A stretch of DNA of 64,000 nucleotides from Acinetobacter sp. ANC 5054 (GTDB lineage: Bacteria > Pseudomonadota > Gammaproteobacteria > Pseudomonadales > Moraxellaceae): NCBI RefSeq assembly GCF_002135295.1, contig NZ_NEGG01000004.1:1-64000 (forward strand). The letters are read 5' to 3'. Shown in pieces: positions 28,867-37,145 of this stretch. Under the pieces are notes generated by a model. The model ran no database searches. It was not told the origin of the DNA and saw nothing but the letters and a program-made list of their open reading frames with translations. Positions within the stretch are counted from its first letter, which is position 1. Every line of letters begins with the position of its first letter. The translations under genes and the position numbers were made by a program.

Positions 28867-29520
28867 TTATAACCAAAACTTAAGCCACTTAATAAGCTTT
28901 TCCCACAAAACTTTGAATACTGAAGACGATGTATGCTCTTTATTTTCAACAGATGATGACGGGAAAGCTTCTCTGAGCTTTTCACAGGTTGGATATTTTT
29001 CTTGGATTTTAGCTAAATAATAGTCTTGGTCATGCTCAATAAAACCATCTAAAATTTCTACCGTTTCATTATTCCTGTGCATACAATTCGATGTTTGTTT
29101 ATTCCAAGCTAAAAATGGTGCGACTGGCTTGGAAATGTTTACTCGATCATTTTCACAGTTTAAAGTCGCAAATGAAACGATTTGATATTCATTAGCATTA
29201 GTTCCATCTGGCGCATAGGCCAATCCAATAATCAATTGATCCTTTGCAATCTTTTTAATTGGAAAAGAACTCTGCCACTCTGTAGGTTTTGAATATCGAA
29301 ATTCATCTAAGCTTGATCTAAAAATAAAATTTTCAGCACTTAGATCAACCACAGAGTTGGGCGTATTGAGCTGATTTGTTGTATCCGATTGAAAACGCGC
29401 AATAAATACGTCTTGTGGGATGTGTGGTGCACACGCAAAACTCTGTTCTATCGAAAAGGAGAGTAGAAGAGAAAAATAAAGAAATTTTCGAACGAATAGG
29501 TAATTAGATCTAATTTTCAA
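28867..29520 (-). CDS. Exported protein of unknown function
   Basis: 217 aa. Signal peptide (KFLYFSLLLSFSIEQSFAC, cleavage about residue 30) then a globular domain with four or five cysteines (ACAPH, NCEND, NCMHR, PTCEKL), so disulfides are likely. I recognise no family. A short membrane-prone or Trp/Leu-rich C-terminus (VLWEKLIKWLKFWL) could anchor it. AT-rich codon use is similar to its surroundings. Between dnaB and a DUF4259 gene. Confidence 0.6.
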   Translation of the reverse strand: MKIRSNYLFVRKFLYFSLLLSFSIEQSFACAPHIPQDVFIARFQSDTTNQLNTPNSVVDLSAENFIFRSSLDEFRYSKPTEWQSSFPIKKIAKDQLIIGLAYAPDGTNANEYQIVSFATLNCENDRVNISKPVAPFLAWNKQTSNCMHRNNETVEILDGFIEHDQDYYLAKIQEKYPTCEKLREAFPSSSVENKEHTSSSVFKVLWEKLIKWLKFWL

Positions 29521-29647
29521 AATTTAATTTCTCAATGAAATACTTTTCATCTGATATCAACATTCAAAAATAAGGAAGTTATTGAATCTAAATTATTATC
29601 TACCACATAACGATTATTATAAATTCAATAACTTAGCTTTTTACATA

Positions 29648-30058
29648 TTATTTCGCTAACGCAGTTTTTAAAGCTGCAATATTTGCGCGCCAATCATCAT
29701 AATACTCAGTTTCAGCCCAAAGTTCATTTAACTCTGAATCACCACCTAAAACCAAATCTAAGGCTGTTCGCGCTTTTTCTAACAATTCTGGTGAAGGCTC
29801 AATGTTTACTGTATTTACCCATTCATCAATTTGTGCTGTATAGGCATCTTCCTGAGTCCCTTTACCCAATAATTTTGCGACAACTTCAACCGCAGCAACA
29901 ATAACTGAAGCATCATCTGCTTCAAGATACTCGTCTTTATTTTCTATAGCAGACTCAAAAACTTTTGCGAGTACTGCATCATCCTGTGCATTTTCTAATT
30001 CGTAAACCCAATCAGCTGCGTCATCATTTCCAAATGGTTCGTGTGACCAAGCACCCAT
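29648..30058 (-). CDS. DUF4259 domain protein
   Basis: 136 aa. MGAWSHEPFGNDDAADWVYEL at the start and ELWAETEYYDDWRANIAALKTAL at the end are the DUF4259 hallmarks. Acidic and helical, cytoplasmic (no signal). The family is common in bacteria and has no known function. A good purine-rich site ('aaggggtagg') precedes the start. Confidence 0.85.
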   Translation of the reverse strand: MGAWSHEPFGNDDAADWVYELENAQDDAVLAKVFESAIENKDEYLEADDASVIVAAVEVVAKLLGKGTQEDAYTAQIDEWVNTVNIEPSPELLEKARTALDLVLGGDSELNELWAETEYYDDWRANIAALKTALAK

Positions 30059-30293
30059 AATCCTACCCCTTTTTTATATTCAGTTTTCAATATGATAAAT
30101 GATCATACACAACATTTTTTTAACTTCTTCATTTAAATTCATGCCATTTGTTACAATCATTTATTTCTTCAAAACTTATATAAATGCTTATTTTATTTTC
30201 CCGATTTATTTATAAATATTGATTAAAAACACAAATGTGCATGTCTATTTAGATTTGATAGGTCTACAATATTGCTTGTTTCAAAGCAGGGTC

Positions 30294-30352
30294 TGTACCT
30301 TATGTACAGCGTCGATATGCTTTGAATCCGATATCGTGTACCAAATGGTACA
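30294..30352 (+). promoter_or_regulatory. Paired TGTAC dyads upstream of alr
   Basis: Two related palindromes, TGTAC-N5-GTACA (30294-30308) and TGTACC-aaat-GGTACA (30337-30352), centres about 43 bp apart, lie just before alr. A further CGATAT...ATATCG pair sits between them. They could be an operator set or leader RNA hairpins; which cannot be decided from sequence. The rest of the 326-bp gap from 30059 holds nothing else I can support. Confidence 0.45.
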
Positions 30353-30384
30353 AATCTATTTGTCATTCCCAAGGAGTAACGAGG

Positions 30385-31458
30385 GTGCGTCAAGCAACAG
30401 TTTATATTGATCAAGAAGCACTTCAATATAATTTAAACCGTGTCAAACAACTTGCCCCAACCGCTAAAATCGTCAGCATGGTGAAAGCCAATGCCTACGG
30501 ACATGGAGTCGAAGCTTGCTTAGCCGCCTTAAGTTCAACCGATGCCTTTGGTGTCGCTTGCCTTGAAGAAGCCTTAGAAATTCGTGAATTGGGCTATGAA
30601 CAGCCGATTACCTTAATTGAAGGTATTTTCTCTGGCGATGAAATGCAAATCGTGATTGAGAAAAAAATCGAATGCGTTGTGCACCACCAGCAACAGCTAG
30701 ATTGGTTGCGTGCACATAAAGATGCTTATATCGCGCAAGGTTTAAAAGTTTGGGTAAAACTGAATAGCGGTATGAACCGCCTAGGCTTTAAAGTCCCTGA
30801 AATTATTGACGTGATTCATCAGCTCAAAGCAGAAGGTTTTACTTGTGTTTTAGCCATGCACTTTGCCAATGCAGATGCGGACAATCACCCTTTAAACGAA
30901 CAGCAAAAAAACCAATTTTTACACGTGAAAGAAGCTTGTGCTCCGATCATGGGTTCTTGCTGCAACTCTGCTGCCATTCTTAAATGGCCAGAATTGAACT
31001 TTGATTTTGTTCGTCCGGGTATCATGTTGTACGGTGCAACACCTTTTGCTGATAAATCAGTAGAAGAACTCGACCTTAAACCAGTAATGACCTTCACTGC
31101 TGAAGTTATTGCCTTAAACACCATTCAAGCAGGCGAAGCTGTTGGCTACGGTTCAACCTTTGTTGCAGACAAAGATATGTACCTTGCCATTGTTTCAATT
31201 GGTTATGGCGACGGCTACCCTCGCGCATTTCCGAAACAAAACTATGTAGCGATCAATGGTCAGCAAACTCGTGTTATCGGCCGTGTTGCGATGGACATGA
31301 TTGCCATTGATGTAACAGGCATCGATGCACCGCTTGGTACTGAAGTTGAGCTTTGGGGCAAAGAACGCTTAGTAGATGATGTAGCTGAAGCCAATGGCAC
31401 CATTGGTTATGAATTATTATGTCGTATGAGTGCACGTCCAGTACGTAAATTAGCTTAA
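30385..31458 (+). CDS. alr: Alanine racemase
   Basis: 357 aa from a GTG start at 30385, 8 bp after AAGGAG. It makes D-alanine for peptidoglycan, using pyridoxal phosphate. PLP lysine in SMVKANAYGHG (Lys 34) and the catalytic tyrosine in AVGYGSTF (Tyr 255) are present. GRVAMDMIAIDVT and the C-terminal RMSARPVR are typical. An upstream in-frame ATG at 30322 adds 21 residues with no family counterpart. It could serve as biosynthetic Alr; a catabolic dadX role is less likely with no dadA beside it. Confidence 0.94.
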   Translation: MRQATVYIDQEALQYNLNRVKQLAPTAKIVSMVKANAYGHGVEACLAALSSTDAFGVACLEEALEIRELGYEQPITLIEGIFSGDEMQIVIEKKIECVVHHQQQLDWLRAHKDAYIAQGLKVWVKLNSGMNRLGFKVPEIIDVIHQLKAEGFTCVLAMHFANADADNHPLNEQQKNQFLHVKEACAPIMGSCCNSAAILKWPELNFDFVRPGIMLYGATPFADKSVEELDLKPVMTFTAEVIALNTIQAGEAVGYGSTFVADKDMYLAIVSIGYGDGYPRAFPKQNYVAINGQQTRVIGRVAMDMIAIDVTGIDAPLGTEVELWGKERLVDDVAEANGTIGYELLCRMSARPVRKLA

Positions 31459-31470
31459 AGGCATAAATAT

Positions 31471-31500
31471 AAAAAGCCCAGGTGAATCTGGGCTTTTTTA
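31471..31500 (+). terminator. Rho-independent terminator of alr
   Basis: Stem aaagccca...tgggcttt followed by five T. Confidence 0.85.
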
Positions 31501-31590
31501 TGGCTAACGACTTTGAAGCTCAACTCTATTGCTTAAGCATTTACAGCGCTGCATAAATCTATTAATAGTTTCAATTTGATCAATTTAAAT

Positions 31591-32325
31591 CTATTGAAAA
31601 TAATCATCCGATGGCTTGGCAAGTTCAATTAAACCCTGACGCAGCGCCTCAGACCAGCCTTTACTGATCATCGTAAAATATGGATCTTCCTCATAAATGC
31701 GCTTACCGTGTGGCGTAATTAAACTGTCTTTTTTATAAATCAGCGCATCCAGCGGCATGCCTACCGAAACATTTGAACGAATCGTTGAGTCAAAGGAAAT
31801 TAAGCTACAACGCATTGCTTCATCTAGTGGCATATCATAGCGTAAGGTACGATCTAAAATAGGCTTGCCATATTTACTTTCCCCAATTTGAAAATACGGC
31901 GTATCTGCTGTCGCACTAATAAAATTACCTTGCGGGTAAACATTATAAAGCTGCATTTGACCTGCTTTGATCTGCCCGCCGACCAGTAAACTACAATAAT
32001 AATTGCTTTGCTCTAAGGTGTCCGAAGTCACGTCAGAAATCACTTTTTTTAAAGTATGACCAACCAATTCTGCCACTTCAAACATGGTATTGACGCTATA
32101 TAAATTGGGTTCTTGCTTCAGTTCCAACTGATTTTGTAAATGCCCAATGACCGCTTGTGTTGTGGCTAAATTCCCTGATGTTTGAATGGCAATGAAACGC
32201 TCGCCTTGTACACCAAAAGTATATAATTTACGAAATACAGAAATGTGATCGACGCCTGCATTGGTACGTGTATCACTGATAAAGACCATGCCATCCTGTA
32301 AACGCAATGCACAACAATACGTCAT
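31591..32325 (-). CDS. Anbu, proteasome-like peptidase
   Basis: 244 aa. MTYCCALRLQDGMVFISDTRTNAGVDHISVFRKLYTF is the start of Anbu (ancestral beta-subunit), a bacterial relative of HslV and the 20S proteasome. Threonine 2, exposed after Met removal, would be the N-terminal nucleophile; the SDTRTNAG motif matches the family. Anbu forms helical or ring-like oligomers in known homologs. It is last gene of an operon with a transglutaminase, an alpha-E protein and a permuted ATP-grasp ligase, a conserved association predicted to make and cleave a peptide or amide tag. Substrate unknown. Confidence 0.88.
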   Translation of the reverse strand: MTYCCALRLQDGMVFISDTRTNAGVDHISVFRKLYTFGVQGERFIAIQTSGNLATTQAVIGHLQNQLELKQEPNLYSVNTMFEVAELVGHTLKKVISDVTSDTLEQSNYYCSLLVGGQIKAGQMQLYNVYPQGNFISATADTPYFQIGESKYGKPILDRTLRYDMPLDEAMRCSLISFDSTIRSNVSVGMPLDALIYKKDSLITPHGKRIYEEDPYFTMISKGWSEALRQGLIELAKPSDDYFQ

Positions 32326-32343
32326 GTTTTTCCCTCTTATTTT

Positions 32344-33123
32344 TTAACAGCCTAATACCTGAACAATTGAGCTCATTGACTCAATCCCACCCTGTTCACG
32401 TACACCACGTACAGGAGCTACATCCCAATAGTCCCGACCTATTGCCACATAAATATGTGACTGTGGTGTAAATAACTGATTACTGACATCAAAACAATAC
32501 CATTTATTATCCAAAAAGGCTTCAACCCAAGCATGACTCGCAAGGTGTGTAGATTGAGGAATATATAAATAACCAGACACATAGCGTGCAGGCACACCTA
32601 AATACTTGCACATGGCAATCATGACATGGCTATGATCTTGACACACTCCAATCCGGTCTTTAAAAGCTTTTATTGCTGAAGTATGTACTGAGGTTTGATT
32701 AGGTACATAAGGGATATGCTGCAAAATTGCTTCAGATAAATGGATCAAATTCGCACGATTCACCCGTGGCACGTAGCAATCAGCAAAACTTTTCATATCA
32801 GAATCACACAAGGTACTTTGTGTCGGTTGTAAAAACAATTTCGGATTGAGCTGATCTTGAACGCCATCGGATTGATGCTGATCCATTTCAACAATCCCTT
32901 GCGCCATGATCGTCATTTGCCAATAAGGTTTACGCTGTGTGGTGGTCAACCATACATTTTGAAATGCATCGAGTTTCATTTCACGCAGTCCCGGAACACT
33001 CACATCCCAATGTTTTACACATTGATGGGAATTGGTGGATGGTGTCATTTTGATATATTGAATACTGCTATTCACTAGATCACTATAAACATAATGCGTT
33101 TGGTGATTGACCATTAATCTCAT
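32344..33123 (-). CDS. Transglutaminase-like cysteine peptidase family protein
   Basis: 259 aa. N-terminal bacterial transglutaminase-associated beta domain, then a transglutaminase core. The catalytic triad is visible: Cys (about 160) in IGVCQDHSHVMIAMCKYLGVPARYVSGY, His (about 196) in ASHAWVEAFLDNKWYCFD, and Asp in FDVSNQ. Such proteins act as amidases/peptidases or transglutaminases. It overlaps the alpha-E gene by four bases (ATGA) and precedes Anbu by 18 bp. All are one operon. Confidence 0.9.
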   Translation of the reverse strand: MRLMVNHQTHYVYSDLVNSSIQYIKMTPSTNSHQCVKHWDVSVPGLREMKLDAFQNVWLTTTQRKPYWQMTIMAQGIVEMDQHQSDGVQDQLNPKLFLQPTQSTLCDSDMKSFADCYVPRVNRANLIHLSEAILQHIPYVPNQTSVHTSAIKAFKDRIGVCQDHSHVMIAMCKYLGVPARYVSGYLYIPQSTHLASHAWVEAFLDNKWYCFDVSNQLFTPQSHIYVAIGRDYWDVAPVRGVREQGGIESMSSIVQVLGC

Positions 33124-33722
33124 ACATTCACCTCAAACATATTTTGAATATGATCACTGAAATGATAAAAATTTTCATTATTCGGGGTATTTTTAAGTGC
33201 TAACCAAGCATCTTGAAGATTATCCCAACCCATATGTACCAATGTACCTACAATATGCTCAATATTCGGCAATGTGTCCGACACATCTTGCTGCATACGC
33301 AGTTGTCGATCAAATTGCTCTAAACATTGCCCCAAACTGAAAAATAAAAATACACCATCAGACTCAGACTCTAGAACATCTTGGCAGTCCGAAACCACAT
33401 CATAGATAAAACCCGGATTTTCACTGGCAGTACGTAGTAAATGATTCATTTCCGCATAGCTTTTTGCAGAAAGTACGCCGCGCAAATCTTGAATGTTGTT
33501 TCGAGCATGCTGAAATTGGCTATAAAATGATGCGGGTTGTTCAGCATTTAAAATCAATTCATTTAATGATTCTGAATCAAAAGCAGGCAAACAAAACGCA
33601 TGCGCATAAGCCAATGCATCCTCTTCATCCTGAAATGGAAAAAGGCTACATAAGTATTGTGTACGGGTTAAATAACGCCCTAACCAAAATATATGTTCAG
33701 CATTACTGTTTAATAAAATCAT
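33120..33722 (-). CDS. Alpha-E domain protein, short form
   Basis: 200 aa from MILLNSNAEHIFWLGRYLTRTQYLCSLF, an N-terminus typical of the alpha-E family (all-helical, 'W.GRY.ER'). The start at 33722 is preceded by AAGGAG; a TTG five codons upstream is less likely. Alpha-E proteins are usually around 300 residues, so this version is about a third shorter, and helices at the C-terminus are missing or strongly diverged. It is predicted to act with the ATP-grasp ligase in making the amide-linked product. Function not established. Confidence 0.75.
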   Translation of the reverse strand: MILLNSNAEHIFWLGRYLTRTQYLCSLFPFQDEEDALAYAHAFCLPAFDSESLNELILNAEQPASFYSQFQHARNNIQDLRGVLSAKSYAEMNHLLRTASENPGFIYDVVSDCQDVLESESDGVFLFFSLGQCLEQFDRQLRMQQDVSDTLPNIEHIVGTLVHMGWDNLQDAWLALKNTPNNENFYHFSDHIQNMFEVNV

Positions 33723-33743
33723 ATTTTGCTCCTTCAATGGAGT

Positions 33744-35285
33744 TTATGAGCGTAGATCATCTACAACCCATGTATCTTTTATCCCACCACCCTGTGATGA
33801 ATTCACGACCAGCGAGCCTGCTTGCATAGCCACGCGCGTTAATCCACCGGGTACAATCTCAGTACAATAAGGCGAGCTGAGTACAAATGGTCGCAAGTCA
33901 ATATGGCGTTCAGAAATATTACTTTCACTGAGCGTCGGGCTCACAGACAGCTCTAAGGTCGGTTGAGCAATATACAAATTTGGCGAAGCTGCAACTTTAT
34001 CTCTAAAGCTGTTGACCTCTTGTGCCGAAGCTTGAGGACCAATGAGCATGCCATAGCCACCCGAACCTTGTGCTTCTTTAACAACCAATTGCTCCATATT
34101 GCTTAGCACATAATCTAAATCATGCTTTTCACGACATTGATAGGTTGGCACATTTTTTAGTATGGCTTTTTCACCTAAATAAAAGTGAATCATTTTATCG
34201 ACATATGGATAAATCGATTTATCATCTGCCACGCCAGTACCCGGTGCATTTGCAATCACAACATTGTGTTGCATATATGCAGACATCAGACCTGCTACGC
34301 CCAAAGTGCTGTCGGGTTTGAAACATAAAGGATCTAAAAATGCATCATCCACACGACGATAAATTACATCAACACGCTGACGACCTTTAATTGTTTTCAC
34401 ATAAACCTTATCGTTTTCTACATAAAGGTCACGTGATGTCACTAAGGGCACATCCATCTCCCTTGCCAAAAAAGCATGTTCATAATAGGCACTGTTAAAG
34501 CGACCCGGTGTCAGCACCACAATAAATGGATTATCCACATAAGCATTTTCTACTAAAATTTCGCGTAATAATTGTGGATATTGCTCAATACCCATGATGT
34601 TATTTTGCTGACATAAATCAGGCATCAATTTTTGACTGATCTTACGGCTTTCCAACATATACGACACGCCAGATGGTGTTCTTAAGTTATCTTCCAGTAC
34701 ATAAAATTCACCTTGACGGTCACGTATAATATCAATCCCGCTAATTTGACTATAAATTTTACCTTTAAGATTGTGTTTGCACATTTGAGGCAAATAGGCC
34801 TCGTGCGTTAATACTTGTAATTCTGGGATAATGCCCGATTTTAAAATATCTTGTTGATGATAAACATCATGTAAAAACAAATTGAGTGCTTTGACCCGCT
34901 GTGCACAACCAAGTGATAGCGTGTTCCATTCTTTACGTGCAATAACACGTGGAATTAAATCGTAGGGAATTGTGCGTTCTATGCCTTCATCTTCACCATA
35001 AACCGTAAATGTAATTCCCTCGTATAGGAAATGCTGCTTGGCTGCCTGATTCAGTTGCTTTAGTTCATCAAGCGTATGTAAAGATAGCCATTGTTCAATA
35101 CGCTGACAGGCTTCTCGACCGACTGATTTACTATCACGCATTTCATTAAAAAAATGCGATGACAATTGTTCAAACAGTGCATATCCACTTGCTACAGGTC
35201 GAGTTGTTAATGATGTTGTTAGTGCTAACTTCACATCAAAAGTTTCAAGTCCATTTGAAGTTGTATCTCGATTTTCTTTCAGCAT
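33744..35285 (-). CDS. Circularly permuted ATP-grasp ligase-like protein (DUF404/DUF407 type)
   Basis: 513 aa. The pattern GITFTVYGEDEGIERTIPYDLIPRVIARKEW, 'QRVKALNLFLHDVYHQQDILKSGIIP', SGIDIIRDRQGEFYVLEDNLRTPSGVSYMLESR, 'LTPGRFNSAYYEHAFLAREMDVPLV' and VVKEAQGSGGYGMLIGP identify the circularly permuted ATP-grasp family, a predicted peptide or amino-acid ligase. It starts the operon ATP-grasp/alpha-E/transglutaminase/Anbu, with a GGAG site. About 270 bp upstream is the divergent WYL regulator gene. Confidence 0.9.
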   Translation of the reverse strand: MLKENRDTTSNGLETFDVKLALTTSLTTRPVASGYALFEQLSSHFFNEMRDSKSVGREACQRIEQWLSLHTLDELKQLNQAAKQHFLYEGITFTVYGEDEGIERTIPYDLIPRVIARKEWNTLSLGCAQRVKALNLFLHDVYHQQDILKSGIIPELQVLTHEAYLPQMCKHNLKGKIYSQISGIDIIRDRQGEFYVLEDNLRTPSGVSYMLESRKISQKLMPDLCQQNNIMGIEQYPQLLREILVENAYVDNPFIVVLTPGRFNSAYYEHAFLAREMDVPLVTSRDLYVENDKVYVKTIKGRQRVDVIYRRVDDAFLDPLCFKPDSTLGVAGLMSAYMQHNVVIANAPGTGVADDKSIYPYVDKMIHFYLGEKAILKNVPTYQCREKHDLDYVLSNMEQLVVKEAQGSGGYGMLIGPQASAQEVNSFRDKVAASPNLYIAQPTLELSVSPTLSESNISERHIDLRPFVLSSPYCTEIVPGGLTRVAMQAGSLVVNSSQGGGIKDTWVVDDLRS

Positions 35286-35555
35286 AGCAACTCCACTTTT
35301 CTTGTAATCAATTTATAAATAAATCAAAGCAATAAACATGCCACTCATATTTGCTTGCTCTTTTGAACATTTTTGCATCAAATTTGTGATGTGGTACAGC
35401 ATCTAAATGCTCAAGTCGTGTATCAAGTTGTTTCTATTTTCTTGGGTAAATCAGCGATTAATTTTTAGTTGCAAGACTTGCGAAACGAATAAAGATTACA
35501 TATTGTGTCCAACAGTATCTTTTTATTCATTTCCATACTATTCAAGCTCAAAATT

Positions 35556-36554
35556 ATGTCTTCACAAGAAAAAGAAACGTCGAATAGCCTCTATCGTCAG
35601 TGGCAAATTCTTTCACGCCTATCTACAGGAAAGTGGATGGGTACGCGTGAATTACAAGAAATTCTCAACCGTGAAGGGATTGATATTAGTCTGCGAACAA
35701 TTCAACGTGACTTAAACCAGATTTCGCTACGTTTCCCGATTGAAAGCAGCAAAACCACACCTCAAGGCTGGCGTTGGCGTTCAGACGCTCCGATACAAAG
35801 TTTGCCGCATATGACCAGCTCACAAGCAGTCACGTTTATGATGGTAGAAGAGCATTTAAAACACTTATTGCCGCCAAGCTTAATTGAAGAAATGAATCCA
35901 TGGTTTGACCTCGCACGACGAAGTCTTTCTTCTCAAAATAATGTACGCCAATGGATTAACCGTGTCCGTATTGTTCCTGCAACTCAGCCACTCATTCCCC
36001 CTGTGGTTGACAAAGCATCACAGCAAGCAATTTATGAAGGTCTATTACAAGACAAACAACTTGAATGTAGCTATCAAGGGCGTGGACAACAAAGTGAAGA
36101 AAAAACCTATATTTTAAATCCCCTAGCCTTGGTCCAAAAAGGTGCAATTATTTACTTGGTTTGCACACGACATGACAAAACCGATATTCAAACCTTTGCC
36201 CTGCACCGTTTTAAGTCAGCTCAAGTTTTAAATTCACGCGCTTTACATCCTGTAGATTTTGATATCGATGCCTACATCGATTCAGGTGCACTGGGTTTCC
36301 GTGTCAATTTCAATAAGCCAACTGAAATGATTACACTGAAACTGACAATGTCAGAAGCCGAAGCGGTCTATTTTGAAGAAAGTCAGCTCAGTAAGGATCA
36401 AATCATCCAAAAAGATGATTCTGGAATTGCAGAAGTCAGTGCAACCGTACCTTTTACTTCGCAACTGGTGTGGTGGTTACGCAGTTTTGGCAAAAAAATC
36501 CAAAAAATCGAACCTGAAGAAGTGGCAATTGAAGTCCAACAACTTAAAGACTAA
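35556..36554 (+). CDS. HTH and WYL domain transcriptional regulator
   Basis: 332 aa. N-terminal winged HTH (RQWQILSRLSTGKWMGTRELQEILNREGIDISLRTIQRDLNQISLRFPIE), then a WYL ligand-sensing domain (LECSYQGRGQQSEEKTYILNPLALVQKGAIIYLVCTRHDKTDIQTFALHRFKSAQVL), then a WCX-type C-terminal part. The start at 35556 fits the family; a longer frame from 35505 adds a hydrophobic stretch without counterpart. It is divergent from the ATP-grasp/Anbu operon, so it is the natural candidate regulator, perhaps responding to an internal metabolite or DNA. Confidence 0.88.
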   Translation: MSSQEKETSNSLYRQWQILSRLSTGKWMGTRELQEILNREGIDISLRTIQRDLNQISLRFPIESSKTTPQGWRWRSDAPIQSLPHMTSSQAVTFMMVEEHLKHLLPPSLIEEMNPWFDLARRSLSSQNNVRQWINRVRIVPATQPLIPPVVDKASQQAIYEGLLQDKQLECSYQGRGQQSEEKTYILNPLALVQKGAIIYLVCTRHDKTDIQTFALHRFKSAQVLNSRALHPVDFDIDAYIDSGALGFRVNFNKPTEMITLKLTMSEAEAVYFEESQLSKDQIIQKDDSGIAEVSATVPFTSQLVWWLRSFGKKIQKIEPEEVAIEVQQLKD

Positions 36555-36606
36555 CTACTCTTATGCTCATTCTGCGAGCTAAAATGTGTAAAGACTGCAT
36601 AACCTT

Positions 36607-36637
36607 GACCTGTGAGACTCAATCTCTCAGGTCTTTT
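36607..36637 (+). terminator. Rho-independent terminator of the WYL gene
   Basis: Stem gacctgtgag / ctctcaggtc with a short loop, followed by four T. Confidence 0.75.
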
Positions 36638-36683
36638 AATACATGCATCTTCAAACATTATGATATTACATATATCCCATGCA

Positions 36684-36707
36684 TAAAAAAGTCCCAAGAC
36701 AGGGACT
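36684..36707 (-). terminator. Minus-strand terminator of a small unannotated transcript
   Basis: Read on the minus strand, agtccc-tgtctt-gggact is followed by six T. It stands 30 bp after the stop of the small ORF at 36737-36835 and has no other minus-strand gene to serve within 590 bp. Confidence 0.8.
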
Positions 36708-36736
36708 GAATAATTTCTTAATATATTTTTGTCATT

Positions 36737-36882
36737 TTAATTGCTTAGGTTAGAAGGCACTACAGTATCAACTTCTGCTGAATACCAATACTGTAGCAGG
36801 AATTTCTCAAGGCTCGATTTAATCAGCGCTGGCATAAGCAAGCAAGTTCAGCATTATTAAACCGAATGGATTTTTTTGTCAT
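36737..36882 (-). CDS. Candidate small gene in two overlapping frames
   Basis: A 19-residue ORF starts at 36882 (MTKKSIRFNNAELACLCQR, stop at 36823) with AAGAGG eight bases before it. A second frame, MPALIKSSLEKFLLQYWYSA... (32 residues, 36835 down to 36737), overlaps its end by 13 bp in another frame. A one-base insertion would join them into roughly 50 residues. A dedicated terminator follows. It could be a coupled two-cistron message, a frameshifted gene (real or sequencing error) or an sRNA. The rest of the 36555-37145 gap has no gene I can support. Confidence 0.4.
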
Positions 36883-37145
36883 ATTTTCGACCTCTTGCAT
36901 TAAAAGTAAAATCACTTTATCGCAGGAAAATTAGTCTGTGAAATAACAAGAATTGATGTCTTTTCCAAATTTTTTCTTTAAGAAATATTTTTATTTTCTT
37001 TGCTCGAAAATGATTAAGCGACCAAACCATTAGGATGTTTTTAATTTTGAGACAAAGCTACACGGAATCAACAAATTAAAGCTTGAGGATTCTGACTAAA
37101 CTCGGCAAATTAACACAATATAAACAAAGTATGATGTTTTAAAAT

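Noticed and set aside
30322..30384. ATG start at 30322 for alr
   Set aside because: The added 21 residues overlap the TGTACC dyad and lack a ribosome-binding site; GTG 30385 has AAGGAG at proper spacing.
35407..35715. 102-codon ORF overlapping the WYL gene start
   Set aside because: It overlaps the HTH region of the WYL protein in another frame and has no recognisable protein character.
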